Source of the DNA: Vibrio algivorus
GTDB lineage: Bacteria > Pseudomonadota > Gammaproteobacteria > Enterobacterales > Vibrionaceae
Assembly (NCBI RefSeq): GCF_002218005.2
Contig: NZ_AP018678.1
Location: 558,001-622,000, forward strand
Direction of reading: 5' to 3'
DNA length: 64,000 nucleotides
The position numbers were made by a program, and so were the translations under genes. The notes beneath the pieces were generated by a model that ran no database searches, was not told the DNA's origin, and worked only from the letters and a program-made list of their open reading frames with translations. Shown here one piece after another: positions 26,664-36,637 of the stretch (its first letter is position 1; every line of letters begins with the position of its first letter).

Positions 26664-28880
26664 ATGGTCGCAGTTAGAAGCGCACATTTGAATAAGAACG
26701 AAGAGTTTGAACTGGAATCTTGGATTGCAAGTCTGCATCAAGATGGCAAGACCAGCAATAAATTGACGCAAGTCTATCAAGAGTGTGAAAGCTTATTAAG
26801 CGGACATTCAGAGTGTTCATTACTGCTATGGCGTGGTCGCGAGATGATTGAAATTTTGATCACCTTGTCGATGGATCGACCTACTTTATTGGCAGCGCAG
26901 CTTTTTCCAATTGTCACGGCGGGATTATTTGAGCGTGAAGCTTTAATTGAAAAGTATGGTAAAGAAATTGTAAAACTGATTGATGGTGTGGAAGAAATGG
27001 CCGCAATTGGCCAGTTAAATGTCAGTCTTGATGATTCTGAAGCATCAGAGCAAGTGGATAATGTACGTCGCATGTTATTAGCGATGGTCGATGATTTTCG
27101 CTGCGTAGTCATAAAGCTTGCCGAGCGTATTTGTAACTTGCGTGAAGTGAAAAATGAACCTGATGAAACTCGTCAAGCAGCAGCAAAAGAGTGTGCCAAT
27201 ATTTATGCGCCGCTTGCTAACCGACTTGGTATCGGTCAGCTGAAATGGGAAATTGAAGATTACGCTTTCCGTTATCAACAATCTGATATCTATAAAAAAA
27301 TTGCTAAACAGCTTTCTGAGCGTCGAATTGTCAGGGAACAATATATTCATGATTTTGTGACCAATTTATCCAAAGATATGAAAGCGGCCAATATTAATGC
27401 AGAGGTCAGTGGCAGACCCAAACACATCTACAGTATTTGGCGTAAAATGCAGAAAAAGAACCTTGCATTTGATGAGTTGTTCGACGTGCGAGCGGTAAGG
27501 ATTATCGCAGACCAATTGCAAGATTGTTATGCCGCCCTTGGTATGGTGCACACCAAATATAAGCATCTACCTAGTGAGTTTGATGACTATGTTGCCAATC
27601 CTAAACCCAATGGTTACCAATCTATTCATACTGTAGTTCTTGGTCCAGAAGGCAAAACCATTGAAATCCAAATTCGTACCAAGCAAATGCATGAAGACTC
27701 TGAACTTGGGGTTGCCGCGCACTGGAAATACAAAGAAGGTAGTTCGGCAGGCCGTAGTGGTTATGATGAGAAAATCACTTGGTTACGTAAGCTGATCGAT
27801 TGGCAAGAAGAGATGGCCGATTCTGGCGAAATGCTGGATGAATTACGCAGCCAAGTGTTTGATGATCGTGTATATGCCTTTACGCCGCGTGGTGATGTGG
27901 TTGATTTGCCTATGGGGGCAACGCCACTAGATTTTGCCTACCATATTCACTCTGAAGTCGGTCATCGCTGTATCGGCGCGAAAGTAGGCGGACGCATTGT
28001 TCCGTTTACTCATAAACTGGCGATGGGCGATCAAGTTGAAATTATTACTCAAAAAGAGCCTAACCCATCTCGTGATTGGCTCAATCCTAATTTAGGGTTT
28101 GTGCATTCAGGTCGTGCACGAGCCAAAATCAATGCTTGGTTTAGAAAGCAAAGCCGTGAGAAAAACTTAGAAGCGGGTAAAGATATTCTTGAAGCTGAAC
28201 TTCAAAAAATTGGAGCGACGTTAAAAGATGCCCAGCAGTACGCTTTAAAACGTTTTAACGTGAACACTCCTGATGAGCTATATGCTGGAATTGGCAGTGG
28301 CGATTTACGTATTAACCAAGTCGTGAATCACATCAACGCTTTAGTCAATAAGCCAACAGCGGAAGAAGAAGATCAACAAGCACTGGCGAAACTGCAAGAA
28401 TCACAAGTGGCGCAACAAAGCCGCCCTCGTAAAGATGCGGTTGTGGTGCAAGGGGTCGATAACCTCATGAACCACTTGGCCCGTTGTTGCCAACCGATAC
28501 CAGGTGATGAAATTTGTGGTTATATTACCCAAGGTCGAGGAATCTCAGTGCATCGTACCGATTGTGAGCAGCTTGAAGAATTAAGACACCACGCGCCAGA
28601 ACGTATCATTGAAACGGTATGGGGAAGTGGCTTTACTGGGTTGTACATTCTGACAATTCGAATCGAAGCTCTAGAGCGTGGTGGGTTACTTAAAGATATC
28701 ACCGCATTGTTTGCTAATGAGAAGCTGAAAGTTAGCAGTATGAATGGCCGTACTGATTACAAACGTCAAATATCGATAATGGACTTTAATTTAGAAGTTC
28801 AAAACGTCGAGATTTTATCGCGAATTATTGCTCGGATTGAACAGCTTAAAGATGTATTAAGAGTGAAGCGTTTGAAATAA
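26664..28880 (+). CDS. relA: (p)ppGpp synthetase RelA
   Basis: RelA makes (p)ppGpp when uncharged tRNA enters the ribosomal A site. Domains in order are a degenerate HD hydrolase region (the expected HD pair is replaced around LFPIVTAGLFERE, as normal for RelA), the synthetase domain (GRPKHIYSIWRKMQKK, FDELFDVRAVRIIAD, NPKPNGYQSIHTVV, EIQIRT), TGS (VYAFTPRGDVVDLP), a Cys/His-rich zinc-finger region (CCQPIPGDEICGY) and a C-terminal ACT/RRM domain. The 738-residue length is normal for vibrio RelA. It stands alone with its own terminator. Confidence 0.98.
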   Translation: MVAVRSAHLNKNEEFELESWIASLHQDGKTSNKLTQVYQECESLLSGHSECSLLLWRGREMIEILITLSMDRPTLLAAQLFPIVTAGLFEREALIEKYGKEIVKLIDGVEEMAAIGQLNVSLDDSEASEQVDNVRRMLLAMVDDFRCVVIKLAERICNLREVKNEPDETRQAAAKECANIYAPLANRLGIGQLKWEIEDYAFRYQQSDIYKKIAKQLSERRIVREQYIHDFVTNLSKDMKAANINAEVSGRPKHIYSIWRKMQKKNLAFDELFDVRAVRIIADQLQDCYAALGMVHTKYKHLPSEFDDYVANPKPNGYQSIHTVVLGPEGKTIEIQIRTKQMHEDSELGVAAHWKYKEGSSAGRSGYDEKITWLRKLIDWQEEMADSGEMLDELRSQVFDDRVYAFTPRGDVVDLPMGATPLDFAYHIHSEVGHRCIGAKVGGRIVPFTHKLAMGDQVEIITQKEPNPSRDWLNPNLGFVHSGRARAKINAWFRKQSREKNLEAGKDILEAELQKIGATLKDAQQYALKRFNVNTPDELYAGIGSGDLRINQVVNHINALVNKPTAEEEDQQALAKLQESQVAQQSRPRKDAVVVQGVDNLMNHLARCCQPIPGDEICGYITQGRGISVHRTDCEQLEELRHHAPERIIETVWGSGFTGLYILTIRIEALERGGLLKDITALFANEKLKVSSMNGRTDYKRQISIMDFNLEVQNVEILSRIIARIEQLKDVLRVKRLK

Positions 28881-28899
28881 CCGAATCAGTGCCAATATC

Positions 28900-28931
28900 A
28901 ACACCGCTTAACCTTATAAGCGGTGTTTTAC
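28900..28931 (+). terminator. relA terminator
   Basis: ACACCGCTTA pairs with TAAGCGGTGT around a six-base loop, followed by TTTTA. It lies 20 bases past the relA stop. Confidence 0.85.
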
Positions 28932-28975
28932 TATCTGAATCTCACCGCTATTAGAAAGAACATAAAGAGAAAACC

Positions 28976-29776
28976 ATGATATCACCCATAGAACAACTCA
29001 AATCCATCATGCAGCAGTTACGAGATCCTGAAAATGGCTGTCCTTGGGATAAAAAACAAACCTTTGGATCTATTGTTCCTCACACCATAGAAGAAACTTA
29101 TGAAGTAGTGGATGCGATTCACAATCAAGACTGGAATAACCTACAAGAAGAGTTAGGAGACTTGCTGTTTCAAGTGATTTTTTATAGCCAGATGGCCAAC
29201 GAGCAGAAATTGTTTAATTTTGATGATGTGGTGAATGGGGTCAACGAGAAATTAATACGCCGCCATCCTCATGTGTTTGCAGATGAAAATATTGAAACAG
29301 AGGATGCGTTGAATGCTCGTTGGGAACAAGAAAAGCAAAACGAAAAATTACAGCAAGGCAAAGTAGAAGAAAGTATTCTAGACTCTATACCGAAAGCATT
29401 ACCAGCCTTATCAAGAGCCAATAAATTGCAGAAGAAATGTGCTAAATACGGCTTTGATTGGGGAACTTTAGGCCCAGTAGTCGATAAGGTTCATGAAGAA
29501 ATTGATGAGGTCATGGAAGAAGCTCTACAGGTTGATAAAAACGAGCAACGTATTGAAGAAGAGTTAGGCGACTTGATGTTTGCGACGGTCAATTTAGTTA
29601 GGCATTTAGGCAAAGACCCTGAAGTAGCATTGGCTAAAGCAAACCAGAAATTCGAGCGTCGTTTTCGAGGGGTTGAATCAATCATCTCAGGGCAAGGTAA
29701 ATCATTGACCGATTGCTCTTTGCAAGAACTTGATATTCAGTGGGAAAACGTAAAATTAGCAGAAAAAAGAATATAG
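28976..29776 (+). CDS. mazG: Nucleoside triphosphate pyrophosphohydrolase MazG
   Basis: MazG hydrolyses nucleoside triphosphates to monophosphates and pyrophosphate. In E. coli it also lowers (p)ppGpp levels. The 266 residues carry two tandem MazG domains: EETYEVVDAI with EELGDLLFQVIF in the first half, and EEIDEVMEEAL with EELGDLMFATVNLV in the second. It lies between relA and pyrG, the usual position. No mazEF toxin-antitoxin pair is present beside it, unlike in E. coli. Confidence 0.96.
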   Translation: MISPIEQLKSIMQQLRDPENGCPWDKKQTFGSIVPHTIEETYEVVDAIHNQDWNNLQEELGDLLFQVIFYSQMANEQKLFNFDDVVNGVNEKLIRRHPHVFADENIETEDALNARWEQEKQNEKLQQGKVEESILDSIPKALPALSRANKLQKKCAKYGFDWGTLGPVVDKVHEEIDEVMEEALQVDKNEQRIEEELGDLMFATVNLVRHLGKDPEVALAKANQKFERRFRGVESIISGQGKSLTDCSLQELDIQWENVKLAEKRI

Positions 29777-29906
29777 CGAACACTTTTGATGCTTATTGAT
29801 TGTTTTATATAGATATTGTCTACCTGTAACACGTGGCTTTCTTTGCTGAGGTAGCTAAATTGATTTGAAGCAAGAAATAAATTAATCGAGTGTGATAGAT
29901 TTCACG

Positions 29907-29935
29907 TTGTAGCGGAAAAGGGGTTCTGGTATATT
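29907..29935 (+). promoter_or_regulatory. Candidate pyrG promoter
   Basis: TTGTAG at 29907-29912 and TATATT at 29930-29935 are separated by 17 bases, a good sigma-70 arrangement, about 55 bases upstream of the pyrG start. Confidence 0.5.
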
Positions 29936-29990
29936 TTCATCCCGTCCAGAAGAAATCCATTTCCCTCATTCAACCAATTTCAGGTTAAGC

Positions 29991-31628
29991 ATGACGACAA
30001 ATTACATTTTTGTTACTGGTGGGGTCGTATCCTCTCTAGGTAAAGGTATTGCAGCAGCATCACTTGCAGCGATTTTAGAAGCTCGTGGTCTTAAAGTGAC
30101 CATGATGAAACTAGATCCATACATCAACGTGGATCCGGGCACAATGAGTCCGATTCAACATGGTGAAGTATTCGTTACTGAAGATGGCGCTGAAACCGAT
30201 CTCGATCTTGGTCACTACGAACGTTTCATTCGTACCAAGATGAGCAAACGTAATAACTTTACGGCGGGTCGTGTTTACGAAGATGTTCTACGTAAAGAGC
30301 GTCGAGGTGACTACCTAGGTGCGACCATTCAGGTTATTCCTCATATCACAAACTCAATCAAAGATCGCATCATTGCTGGCTCTGAAGGTCATGATATCGC
30401 TATCGTTGAAGTTGGTGGTACGGTAGGTGACATTGAATCATTGCCGTTTATGGAAGCCATTCGTCAGCTAGCGGTTGAGGTTGGTCGTGAGAATGCATTA
30501 TTCATGCACTTAACTTTAGTTCCTTACCTTGCTGCGGCAGGTGAAGTGAAAACTAAGCCAACTCAGCACTCTGTAAAAGAGTTACTTTCTATTGGTATTC
30601 AACCCGATATTTTAGTTTGTCGTAGCGATCGTATCATTCCGGCTAACGAACGTAAGAAAATTGCACTATTCTGTAATGTGCAAGAAAAAGCAGTAATTTC
30701 AATGAAAGATGTGGATTCTATCTATAAGATCCCACAACTGATTCGTGCGCAAGGCTTAGATGACCTAGTGTGTACTCGTTTTGGTATCACCGCTCCTGAA
30801 GCTGACCTTACCGAATGGGAACAAGTGATTTACGAAGAAGCGAACCCAACCGGTGAAGTGACTATCGGTATGGTAGGTAAATACACTGAATTACCAGATG
30901 CGTACAAATCGGTTAACGAAGCATTAAAACACGCAGGCTTGAAAAATCGCTTAAGCGTTAATATTAAATATATTGATTCTCAAGATCTTGAGTCTAAAGG
31001 TGTTGAGTTACTTGAAGGCATCGATGCAATTCTAGTACCGGGTGGCTTTGGTGACCGAGGTGTGGAAGGTAAAGTCCTTGCGGCTCAATATGCTCGTGAA
31101 AACAAAGTTCCATATTTAGGTATTTGCCTAGGTATGCAAGTGGCACTGATTGAATATGCGCGTAATGTTGCGGGTATGGAAGGTGCACACTCAACTGAGT
31201 TTAATAAAGAAACAAAATTCCCGGTGGTTGGATTAATCACTGAATGGGTAGATAAAGAAGGTAACGTTGAAGAGCGTACTGAAGCATCGGATTTAGGTGG
31301 TACTATGCGTCTAGGTTCTCAGCTTTGTCACCTAGAAAAAGGCACGAAAGCGTACGAGTTGTACGGTAATACTCAAATTCATGAGCGTCACCGTCACCGT
31401 TACGAAGTGAACAATAACTTGCGTCCTCAAATTGAGAAAGCAGGTCTGAAAGTGTCCGGTCTTTCGGCTGATAAGAAACTAGTGGAAGTGATTGAAAACC
31501 CGAACCACCCGTGGTTTGTTGCGGCTCAATTCCACCCAGAATTCACATCAACGCCTCGTGATGGTCATCCATTATTTTCAGGCTTTGTAAAAGCGGCTGG
31601 TCAAAACCAACGCGGTGAATTTGAATAA
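29991..31628 (+). CDS. pyrG: CTP synthase
   Basis: PyrG aminates UTP to CTP using ATP and glutamine. Its 545 residues comprise an N-terminal synthetase domain (VTGGVVSSLGKGIAAASL, DPYINVDPGTMSP) and a C-terminal class I glutamine amidotransferase domain with the nucleophile in LGICLGMQVALIEYAR and the His/Glu pair in FHPEFTSTP. It is followed by eno about 150 bases downstream, the standard pair. Confidence 0.98.
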   Translation: MTTNYIFVTGGVVSSLGKGIAAASLAAILEARGLKVTMMKLDPYINVDPGTMSPIQHGEVFVTEDGAETDLDLGHYERFIRTKMSKRNNFTAGRVYEDVLRKERRGDYLGATIQVIPHITNSIKDRIIAGSEGHDIAIVEVGGTVGDIESLPFMEAIRQLAVEVGRENALFMHLTLVPYLAAAGEVKTKPTQHSVKELLSIGIQPDILVCRSDRIIPANERKKIALFCNVQEKAVISMKDVDSIYKIPQLIRAQGLDDLVCTRFGITAPEADLTEWEQVIYEEANPTGEVTIGMVGKYTELPDAYKSVNEALKHAGLKNRLSVNIKYIDSQDLESKGVELLEGIDAILVPGGFGDRGVEGKVLAAQYARENKVPYLGICLGMQVALIEYARNVAGMEGAHSTEFNKETKFPVVGLITEWVDKEGNVEERTEASDLGGTMRLGSQLCHLEKGTKAYELYGNTQIHERHRHRYEVNNNLRPQIEKAGLKVSGLSADKKLVEVIENPNHPWFVAAQFHPEFTSTPRDGHPLFSGFVKAAGQNQRGEFE

Positions 31629-31776
31629 TTGCCTTTGGCAGCTAATCTAATTAGCAAAAGATCTAATTAGAAATAATTTGAAAGTAAGATGTAAAAGGGA
31701 TACGGGTAGTGGCTTTAGTTGTGCGACTACCCATTAAATTGACATTTATATTTAAATTGAACGAGAGGAAACATCA

Positions 31777-33075
31777 ATGTCTAAGATCGTTAAAGTTCTA
31801 GGTCGCGAAATCATCGATTCACGTGGTAACCCAACAGTAGAAGCTGAAGTACACCTAGAAGGTGGCTTTGTAGGTATGGCTGCTGCTCCATCTGGCGCAT
31901 CAACAGGTTCTCGTGAAGCTCTTGAATTACGTGACGGCGACAAATCACGTTTCCTAGGTAAAGGTGTTCTTAAAGCTATCGAAGCAGTAAACGGTGCAAT
32001 CGCTACTGCTCTAGTGGGTAAAGACGCTAAAGACCAAGCTGCAATCGACCAAGTAATGATCGATTTAGACGGCACAGAAAACAAATCTAACTTCGGTGCT
32101 AACGCAATCCTTGCTGTTTCTCTAGCAAACGCAAAAGCTGCTGCAGCGGCTAAAGGTATGCCTTTGTTCGAGCACATCGCTGAGCTAAACGGCACTCCAG
32201 GCGTATTCTCTATGCCTCTACCAATGATGAACATCATCAACGGTGGTGAGCACGCTGATAACAACGTTGATATCCAAGAATTCATGATTCAACCAGTTGG
32301 CGCGAAAACAATCAAAGAAGCTCTACGCATCGGCGCAGAAGTATTCCATAACCTAGCTAAAGTTCTTAAAGCTAAAGGCCTAAGCACTGCAGTTGGTGAT
32401 GAAGGTGGTTTCGCTCCTAACCTAGAATCAAACGCTGCTGCACTAGCTGCAATCAAAGAAGCGGTTGAGCAAGCTGGCTACGTTCTTGGTAAAGACGTAA
32501 CTCTAGCGATGGACTGTGCAGCATCTGAGTTCTACGACAAAGAAGCAGGCAACTACAACATGAAAGGCGAAGGTAAAATCTTCACTTCTGAAGAGTTCAA
32601 CCACTACCTAGCTGACCTAGCTAACCAATACCCAATCGTATCTATCGAAGACGGTCTTGACGAATCAGATTGGGATGGCTTCAAGCACCAAACTGAACTA
32701 CTAGGTAACAAACTTCAACTAGTAGGTGATGACCTATTCGTTACTAACACTAAGATCCTTGCAAAAGGTATCGAAATGGGTGTTGCTAACTCTATCCTAA
32801 TCAAATTCAACCAAATCGGTTCTCTAACTGAGACTCTAGCTGCAATTAAGATGGCTAAAGATGCAGGTTACACAGCAGTAATCTCTCACCGTTCTGGCGA
32901 AACTGAAGATGCAACTATCGCTGATCTAGCGGTAGGTACTGCTGCAGGCCAAATCAAAACTGGTTCTATGAGCCGTTCTGACCGTGTTGCTAAGTACAAC
33001 CAACTTATCCGTATCGAAGAAGCTCTAGGTGCTAAAGCTCCTTTCAACGGTCTTAAAGAAGTTAAAGGTCAATAA
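31777..33075 (+). CDS. eno: Enolase
   Basis: Enolase converts 2-phosphoglycerate to phosphoenolpyruvate and in E. coli is also part of the RNA degradosome. The 432-residue sequence has the substrate-loop block PSGASTGSREALELRD, the conserved DGTENKSNFGANAILAVS, the catalytic region GDDLFVTN and the signature SHRSGETEDATIADLAVG. Codon use is visibly more biased than in its neighbours (GGT, CTA and AAC-rich), consistent with high expression. The AGAGGA leader is a good ribosome binding site. Confidence 0.98.
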   Translation: MSKIVKVLGREIIDSRGNPTVEAEVHLEGGFVGMAAAPSGASTGSREALELRDGDKSRFLGKGVLKAIEAVNGAIATALVGKDAKDQAAIDQVMIDLDGTENKSNFGANAILAVSLANAKAAAAAKGMPLFEHIAELNGTPGVFSMPLPMMNIINGGEHADNNVDIQEFMIQPVGAKTIKEALRIGAEVFHNLAKVLKAKGLSTAVGDEGGFAPNLESNAAALAAIKEAVEQAGYVLGKDVTLAMDCAASEFYDKEAGNYNMKGEGKIFTSEEFNHYLADLANQYPIVSIEDGLDESDWDGFKHQTELLGNKLQLVGDDLFVTNTKILAKGIEMGVANSILIKFNQIGSLTETLAAIKMAKDAGYTAVISHRSGETEDATIADLAVGTAAGQIKTGSMSRSDRVAKYNQLIRIEEALGAKAPFNGLKEVKGQ

Positions 33076-33108
33076 TTCGTCATTGAATTCGTTTGATTGA
33101 TACTTTGA

Positions 33109-33136
33109 AATCCTCGCTTCGGCGGGGATTTTTTTG
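33109..33136 (+). terminator. eno terminator
   Basis: AATCCTCGC pairs with GCGGGGATT around a TTCG tetraloop, followed by six T residues. It lies about 35 bases past eno. Confidence 0.92.
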
Positions 33137-33234
33137 ATCTTAGGAACTCGAAACTAGGAACCATCTATTTTTAATCATGATCCGCTGTTATGAATAAGGT
33201 ATCATTAGCGCAATTATTTGATAGTGAGTCGATG

Positions 33235-33546
33235 ATGAGAATATTTACTTTAGCGCTCATCGCTATCTTGGCAACTCTGCAATATGATTTATTTTTCGGT
33301 AAGAATGGCATTCTTGATTATCAAGCAGTGCATTCTGATATTGCGGTGCAACAAGAAGTGAATAACAGTTTGAAAAAGCGTAATCATCTGATGTTTGCAG
33401 AGATTGATGATTTACGCCAAGGGTTAGATGCTATTGAAGAGCGTGCTCGTCATGAATTGGGCATGATCAAAAATGGTGAAACTTTTTATCGAATTATTGG
33501 TGATGATTCAGAAGCCAATACTACGTTTAACTCTGATGATAAGTAA
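33235..33546 (+). CDS. ftsB: Cell division protein FtsB
   Basis: FtsB is a bitopic divisome protein that forms a complex with FtsL and FtsQ. From the ATG at 33235 it has 103 residues: a transmembrane helix (MRIFTLALIAILATLQYDLF), the conserved FGKNGILDY, a periplasmic coiled coil, and the EERARHELGMIKNGETFYR block. An in-frame ATG 15 codons upstream would add a polar N-terminus that the family lacks. A GTGAG sequence precedes the chosen start. It leads the ftsB-ispD-ispF-truD-surE-pcm-nlpD run. Confidence 0.92.
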   Translation: MRIFTLALIAILATLQYDLFFGKNGILDYQAVHSDIAVQQEVNNSLKKRNHLMFAEIDDLRQGLDAIEERARHELGMIKNGETFYRIIGDDSEANTTFNSDDK

Positions 33547-33548
33547 TC

Positions 33549-34265
33549 ATGATTGATTTTCCACAGAAGTTTGCTGTCGTGGTGCCAGCCGCTGGGGTTG
33601 GTAAACGCATGCAAACCAATCACCCCAAGCAGTATTTGTCACTGCATGATAAAACCATTCTTGAGCATACCGTCGACAATTTATTATCACACCCGAAAAT
33701 TGAACTGGTAGTGATTGCAGTGAGTGAAGGGGATGAATATTTCTCTGAATTGTCCCTCGCTCAGGTTGATAATGTTATCCGAGTCGTGGGCGGACAAGAG
33801 CGTGTTGACTCAGTTTTGTCTGGTTTGAACTATTTATCTCAATATCATGCTGAGCAATACTCTTGGGTGATGGTACATGATGCTGCGCGTCCTTGCTTGA
33901 CTCATGATGACATCAATAAATTAATTAATCAGTGTCAGCAAGCGCATCGCGGTGGCATTTTAGCGGCGCCAGTACGTGACACTATGAAACGTTCTTGCGC
34001 GCAAAATGGTTTGAATACCATTGAACAAACTGTCGATCGTAGTCAATTATGGCACGCATTAACGCCGCAGCTTTTTCCGCTTATTGAACTAAAATCAGCT
34101 TTAGTCGATGGATTAATCAATCAAAAGGTTATTACTGATGAAGCCTCAGCAATGGAGTTATCAGGTTACCAACCCTTATTAGTTCAAGGTCGCTCCGATA
34201 ATCTTAAAGTCACTCAGCCTGAAGATTTAGCTCTAGCGGAATTTTTCCTATCTCAGCGTAAATAA
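33549..34265 (+). CDS. ispD: 2-C-methyl-D-erythritol 4-phosphate cytidylyltransferase
   Basis: IspD couples CTP to methylerythritol phosphate in the non-mevalonate isoprenoid pathway. The nucleotide-binding motif VVPAAGVGKRMQTNHPKQYL opens the 238-residue protein. VHDAARPCL near residue 112 and the later KVTQPEDLALAE are also typical. It starts two bases after the ftsB stop and is followed by ispF, the next-but-one enzyme of the pathway. Confidence 0.97.
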   Translation: MIDFPQKFAVVVPAAGVGKRMQTNHPKQYLSLHDKTILEHTVDNLLSHPKIELVVIAVSEGDEYFSELSLAQVDNVIRVVGGQERVDSVLSGLNYLSQYHAEQYSWVMVHDAARPCLTHDDINKLINQCQQAHRGGILAAPVRDTMKRSCAQNGLNTIEQTVDRSQLWHALTPQLFPLIELKSALVDGLINQKVITDEASAMELSGYQPLLVQGRSDNLKVTQPEDLALAEFFLSQRK

Positions 34266-34280
34266 ATAATAGGTAATGTA

Positions 34281-34757
34281 ATGATTCGAATTGGTCATGG
34301 TTTTGACGTGCATAAATTTGGTGGTGAAGGCCCAGTCATCATTGGTGGTGTCGCCATTCCTTACGAACAAGGTCTAATTGCTCATTCTGATGGTGATGTT
34401 GCGCTGCATGCATTGACCGATGCTTTGCTTGGTGCAATTGCAGCTGGAGATATTGGTAAACATTTTCCAGATACTGATGATAAGTGGAAAGGTGCAGATA
34501 GCCGAGCTTTACTACGAGAAGTGTATCGCTTTGTTAAACAAAAAGGTTACGTACTGGGTAATGCTGATGTCACTATTATTGCGCAAGCACCCAAAATGTT
34601 GCCATTTATTCAAAGCATGCGAGAAGCTATCTCTGCCGATTTAGAAACCGATATTGATAATATTAATGTTAAAGCGACCACCACTGAAAAGCTGGGTTTT
34701 ACTGGTCGTAAAGAAGGCATTGCATGCGAAGCGGTTGCTTTAATCGTTCGCCAATAA
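34281..34757 (+). CDS. ispF: 2-C-methyl-D-erythritol 2,4-cyclodiphosphate synthase
   Basis: IspF forms the cyclic diphosphate intermediate of isoprenoid synthesis with release of CMP. The metal site is visible as GHGFDVHKF (Asp and His) and a second histidine in AHSDGDVALHALTDALLG. The TTTEKLGFTGRKEGIACEA block near the C-terminus is conserved. It has 158 residues, the family norm. Confidence 0.98.
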   Translation: MIRIGHGFDVHKFGGEGPVIIGGVAIPYEQGLIAHSDGDVALHALTDALLGAIAAGDIGKHFPDTDDKWKGADSRALLREVYRFVKQKGYVLGNADVTIIAQAPKMLPFIQSMREAISADLETDIDNINVKATTTEKLGFTGRKEGIACEAVALIVRQ

Positions 34758-34784
34758 TTTTTACAAATAAAAAGATCTCAATTC

Positions 34785-35840
34785 ATGACTGATATTTTAG
34801 CGTCATTTGCATACTTACTAGGTAAACCTGCTGCTCAAGCCAAACTAAAATCTAAAGCGGAGGATTTTCAAGTTATTGAAGATCTTGGTTTTGAATTTTC
34901 TGGTGACGGCGAACACTTGATGGTGCGAATTCGTAAGCAAGGTGAAAACACGACCTTTGTTGCCAATGAAATCGCAAGATTGTGCGGCGTGCCATCGAAA
35001 AATGTTGGCTGGGCAGGTTTAAAAGATCGCCATGCCGTAACTGAGCAATGGTTAAGCGTGCACCTACCAAAGCCGGATATGAGTTTTGACGCTAAAGCTT
35101 TAGAGCAACAGTACCCAAGTATTAAAGTGCTTGAGACCGCTCGTCATAATAAAAAACTTCGTCCAGGTGATTTGGTTGGTAATCAGTTCGTGATTCGTCT
35201 GGTTGATGTGACGAATATTGATGATGTGGTTGAACGTTTGGAAAAGATCAAACAAAGTGGTGTACCAAACTACTACGGTTCACAACGTTTTGGCCGTGAT
35301 GGCAATAACTTAGCGGAAGCTCGTCGTTGGGGGCGTGATAATGTGCGTACTCGTAACCAAAATAAACGTAGTATGTATTTGTCTACCGCACGCTCTTGGA
35401 TTTTCAATCATATCTTGTCTCATCGAATTGAAAATGGCTTGTTTAACCAGCTAATTGAGGGCGATTTAGTTCAAAACACTCAAGGCGAAATACTATCAGT
35501 AGAAGAGGATTCGCTAGAATCATTACAATCTCAGCTTGAACAAGGCAGTGTATTTTTAACGTCAGCATTGGCGGGAGATAATGCTCTTCCAACCCAAGGA
35601 TTAGCACAGAAACTTGAAAATCAATTCTTAGATGCTGAAGAAGATTTGATGAAGCTTATCCGTGGTAATCGTATGCGCCATGATCGCCGTGTGGTGGGAT
35701 TAAAAGCCAATAATATGAGCTGGCAAGTTGATAGCAGTGATGTAGTCGTATCTTTTTCTCTACCGGCAGGGTGCTTTGCTACCTCGATTTTAAGAGAAGT
35801 AGCCGATGCGGTTGAAGTCGAGCGTGTCTACGAAAGTTAA
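34785..35840 (+). CDS. truD: tRNA pseudouridine(13) synthase TruD
   Basis: TruD isomerises U13 of tRNA-Glu. The catalytic aspartate lies in GWAGLKDRHAVTEQW near residue 80. The family insertion and the NYYGSQRFGRDGNNL block follow, and the C-terminus has FSLPAGCFATSILREV. The 351 residues match the E. coli length. The gene is part of the conserved ispF-truD-surE order. Confidence 0.97.
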   Translation: MTDILASFAYLLGKPAAQAKLKSKAEDFQVIEDLGFEFSGDGEHLMVRIRKQGENTTFVANEIARLCGVPSKNVGWAGLKDRHAVTEQWLSVHLPKPDMSFDAKALEQQYPSIKVLETARHNKKLRPGDLVGNQFVIRLVDVTNIDDVVERLEKIKQSGVPNYYGSQRFGRDGNNLAEARRWGRDNVRTRNQNKRSMYLSTARSWIFNHILSHRIENGLFNQLIEGDLVQNTQGEILSVEEDSLESLQSQLEQGSVFLTSALAGDNALPTQGLAQKLENQFLDAEEDLMKLIRGNRMRHDRRVVGLKANNMSWQVDSSDVVVSFSLPAGCFATSILREVADAVEVERVYES

Positions 35841-35878
35841 TCGACAACCACTAATACTTCATTTAGCAAGGAAGAATA

Positions 35879-36622
35879 ATGAAAATACTATTAAGCAACG
35901 ATGATGGTGTAAATGCTCAAGGGATTAATACTTTGGCTGACGTGTTGTCAGAGATCGCTGAGATCATCATAGTTGCACCGGATCGTAATCGATCTGGCGC
36001 TTCAAATTCATTAACATTAGAAACACCACTTCGTGTGACACAAGTTCGCCCTAATGTATATTCAGTACAAGGTACTCCGACTGACTGCGTTCATTTTGCT
36101 TTAAATGAGTTATTAAAATCAGATATGCCCGATTTAGTGGTTTCAGGGATCAATCATGGTGCAAACCTAGGTGATGATGTGCTGTATTCCGGTACTGTTG
36201 CAGCTGCGATGGAAGGACATTTTCTGGGAGTTCAATCGATAGCGATTTCTCTGGTAGGGAAAACCCATTTTGATACTGCGGCACAAATTGCTAAAGATCT
36301 GGTTTTGCAGCATGTGAAGAATCCCGTTCCTGCTAATCACTTGATCAGCGTTAACGTCCCTGATTTATCACTAGATCAGCTTGGTGCGACTCGAGTTACT
36401 AGACTTGGAGCTCGCCATCATGCGGAAGATATGATTAAGCAAAAAGATCCCCGTGGCGCCGATATCTACTGGCTTGGTCCTCCGGGAAAAGAAGCGGATG
36501 CTGGTGAAGGCACCGATTTCTATACTATAGAAAAAGGTGAAGTGTCGATAACACCATTACGCGTTGATCTTACGGCACATGAAGCGATAGAAAAAATGAA
36601 GCACTGGGTTAGCCCAAAATAA
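35879..36622 (+). CDS. surE: 5'-nucleotidase SurE
   Basis: SurE is a divalent-metal-dependent nucleoside monophosphatase linked to stationary-phase survival. The metal ligands sit in LLSNDDGVNAQGI (Asp8, Asp9), in RSGASNSLTL and in SGINHGANLGDDVLYSGT. The 247-residue length is normal. It is followed after 15 bases by pcm, its standard partner. Confidence 0.97.
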   Translation: MKILLSNDDGVNAQGINTLADVLSEIAEIIIVAPDRNRSGASNSLTLETPLRVTQVRPNVYSVQGTPTDCVHFALNELLKSDMPDLVVSGINHGANLGDDVLYSGTVAAAMEGHFLGVQSIAISLVGKTHFDTAAQIAKDLVLQHVKNPVPANHLISVNVPDLSLDQLGATRVTRLGARHHAEDMIKQKDPRGADIYWLGPPGKEADAGEGTDFYTIEKGEVSITPLRVDLTAHEAIEKMKHWVSPK

Positions 36623-36637
36623 ACATTACAGGCAATA

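Noticed and set aside
26664..28880. RelA lacking the HD hydrolase residues as a mutated SpoT
   Set aside because: Loss of the HD pair is normal for gammaproteobacterial RelA, and the neighbours rlmD and mazG confirm relA.
28976..29776. mazG as part of a mazEF toxin-antitoxin locus
   Set aside because: No mazE or mazF frame exists on either side; relA and pyrG are the neighbours.
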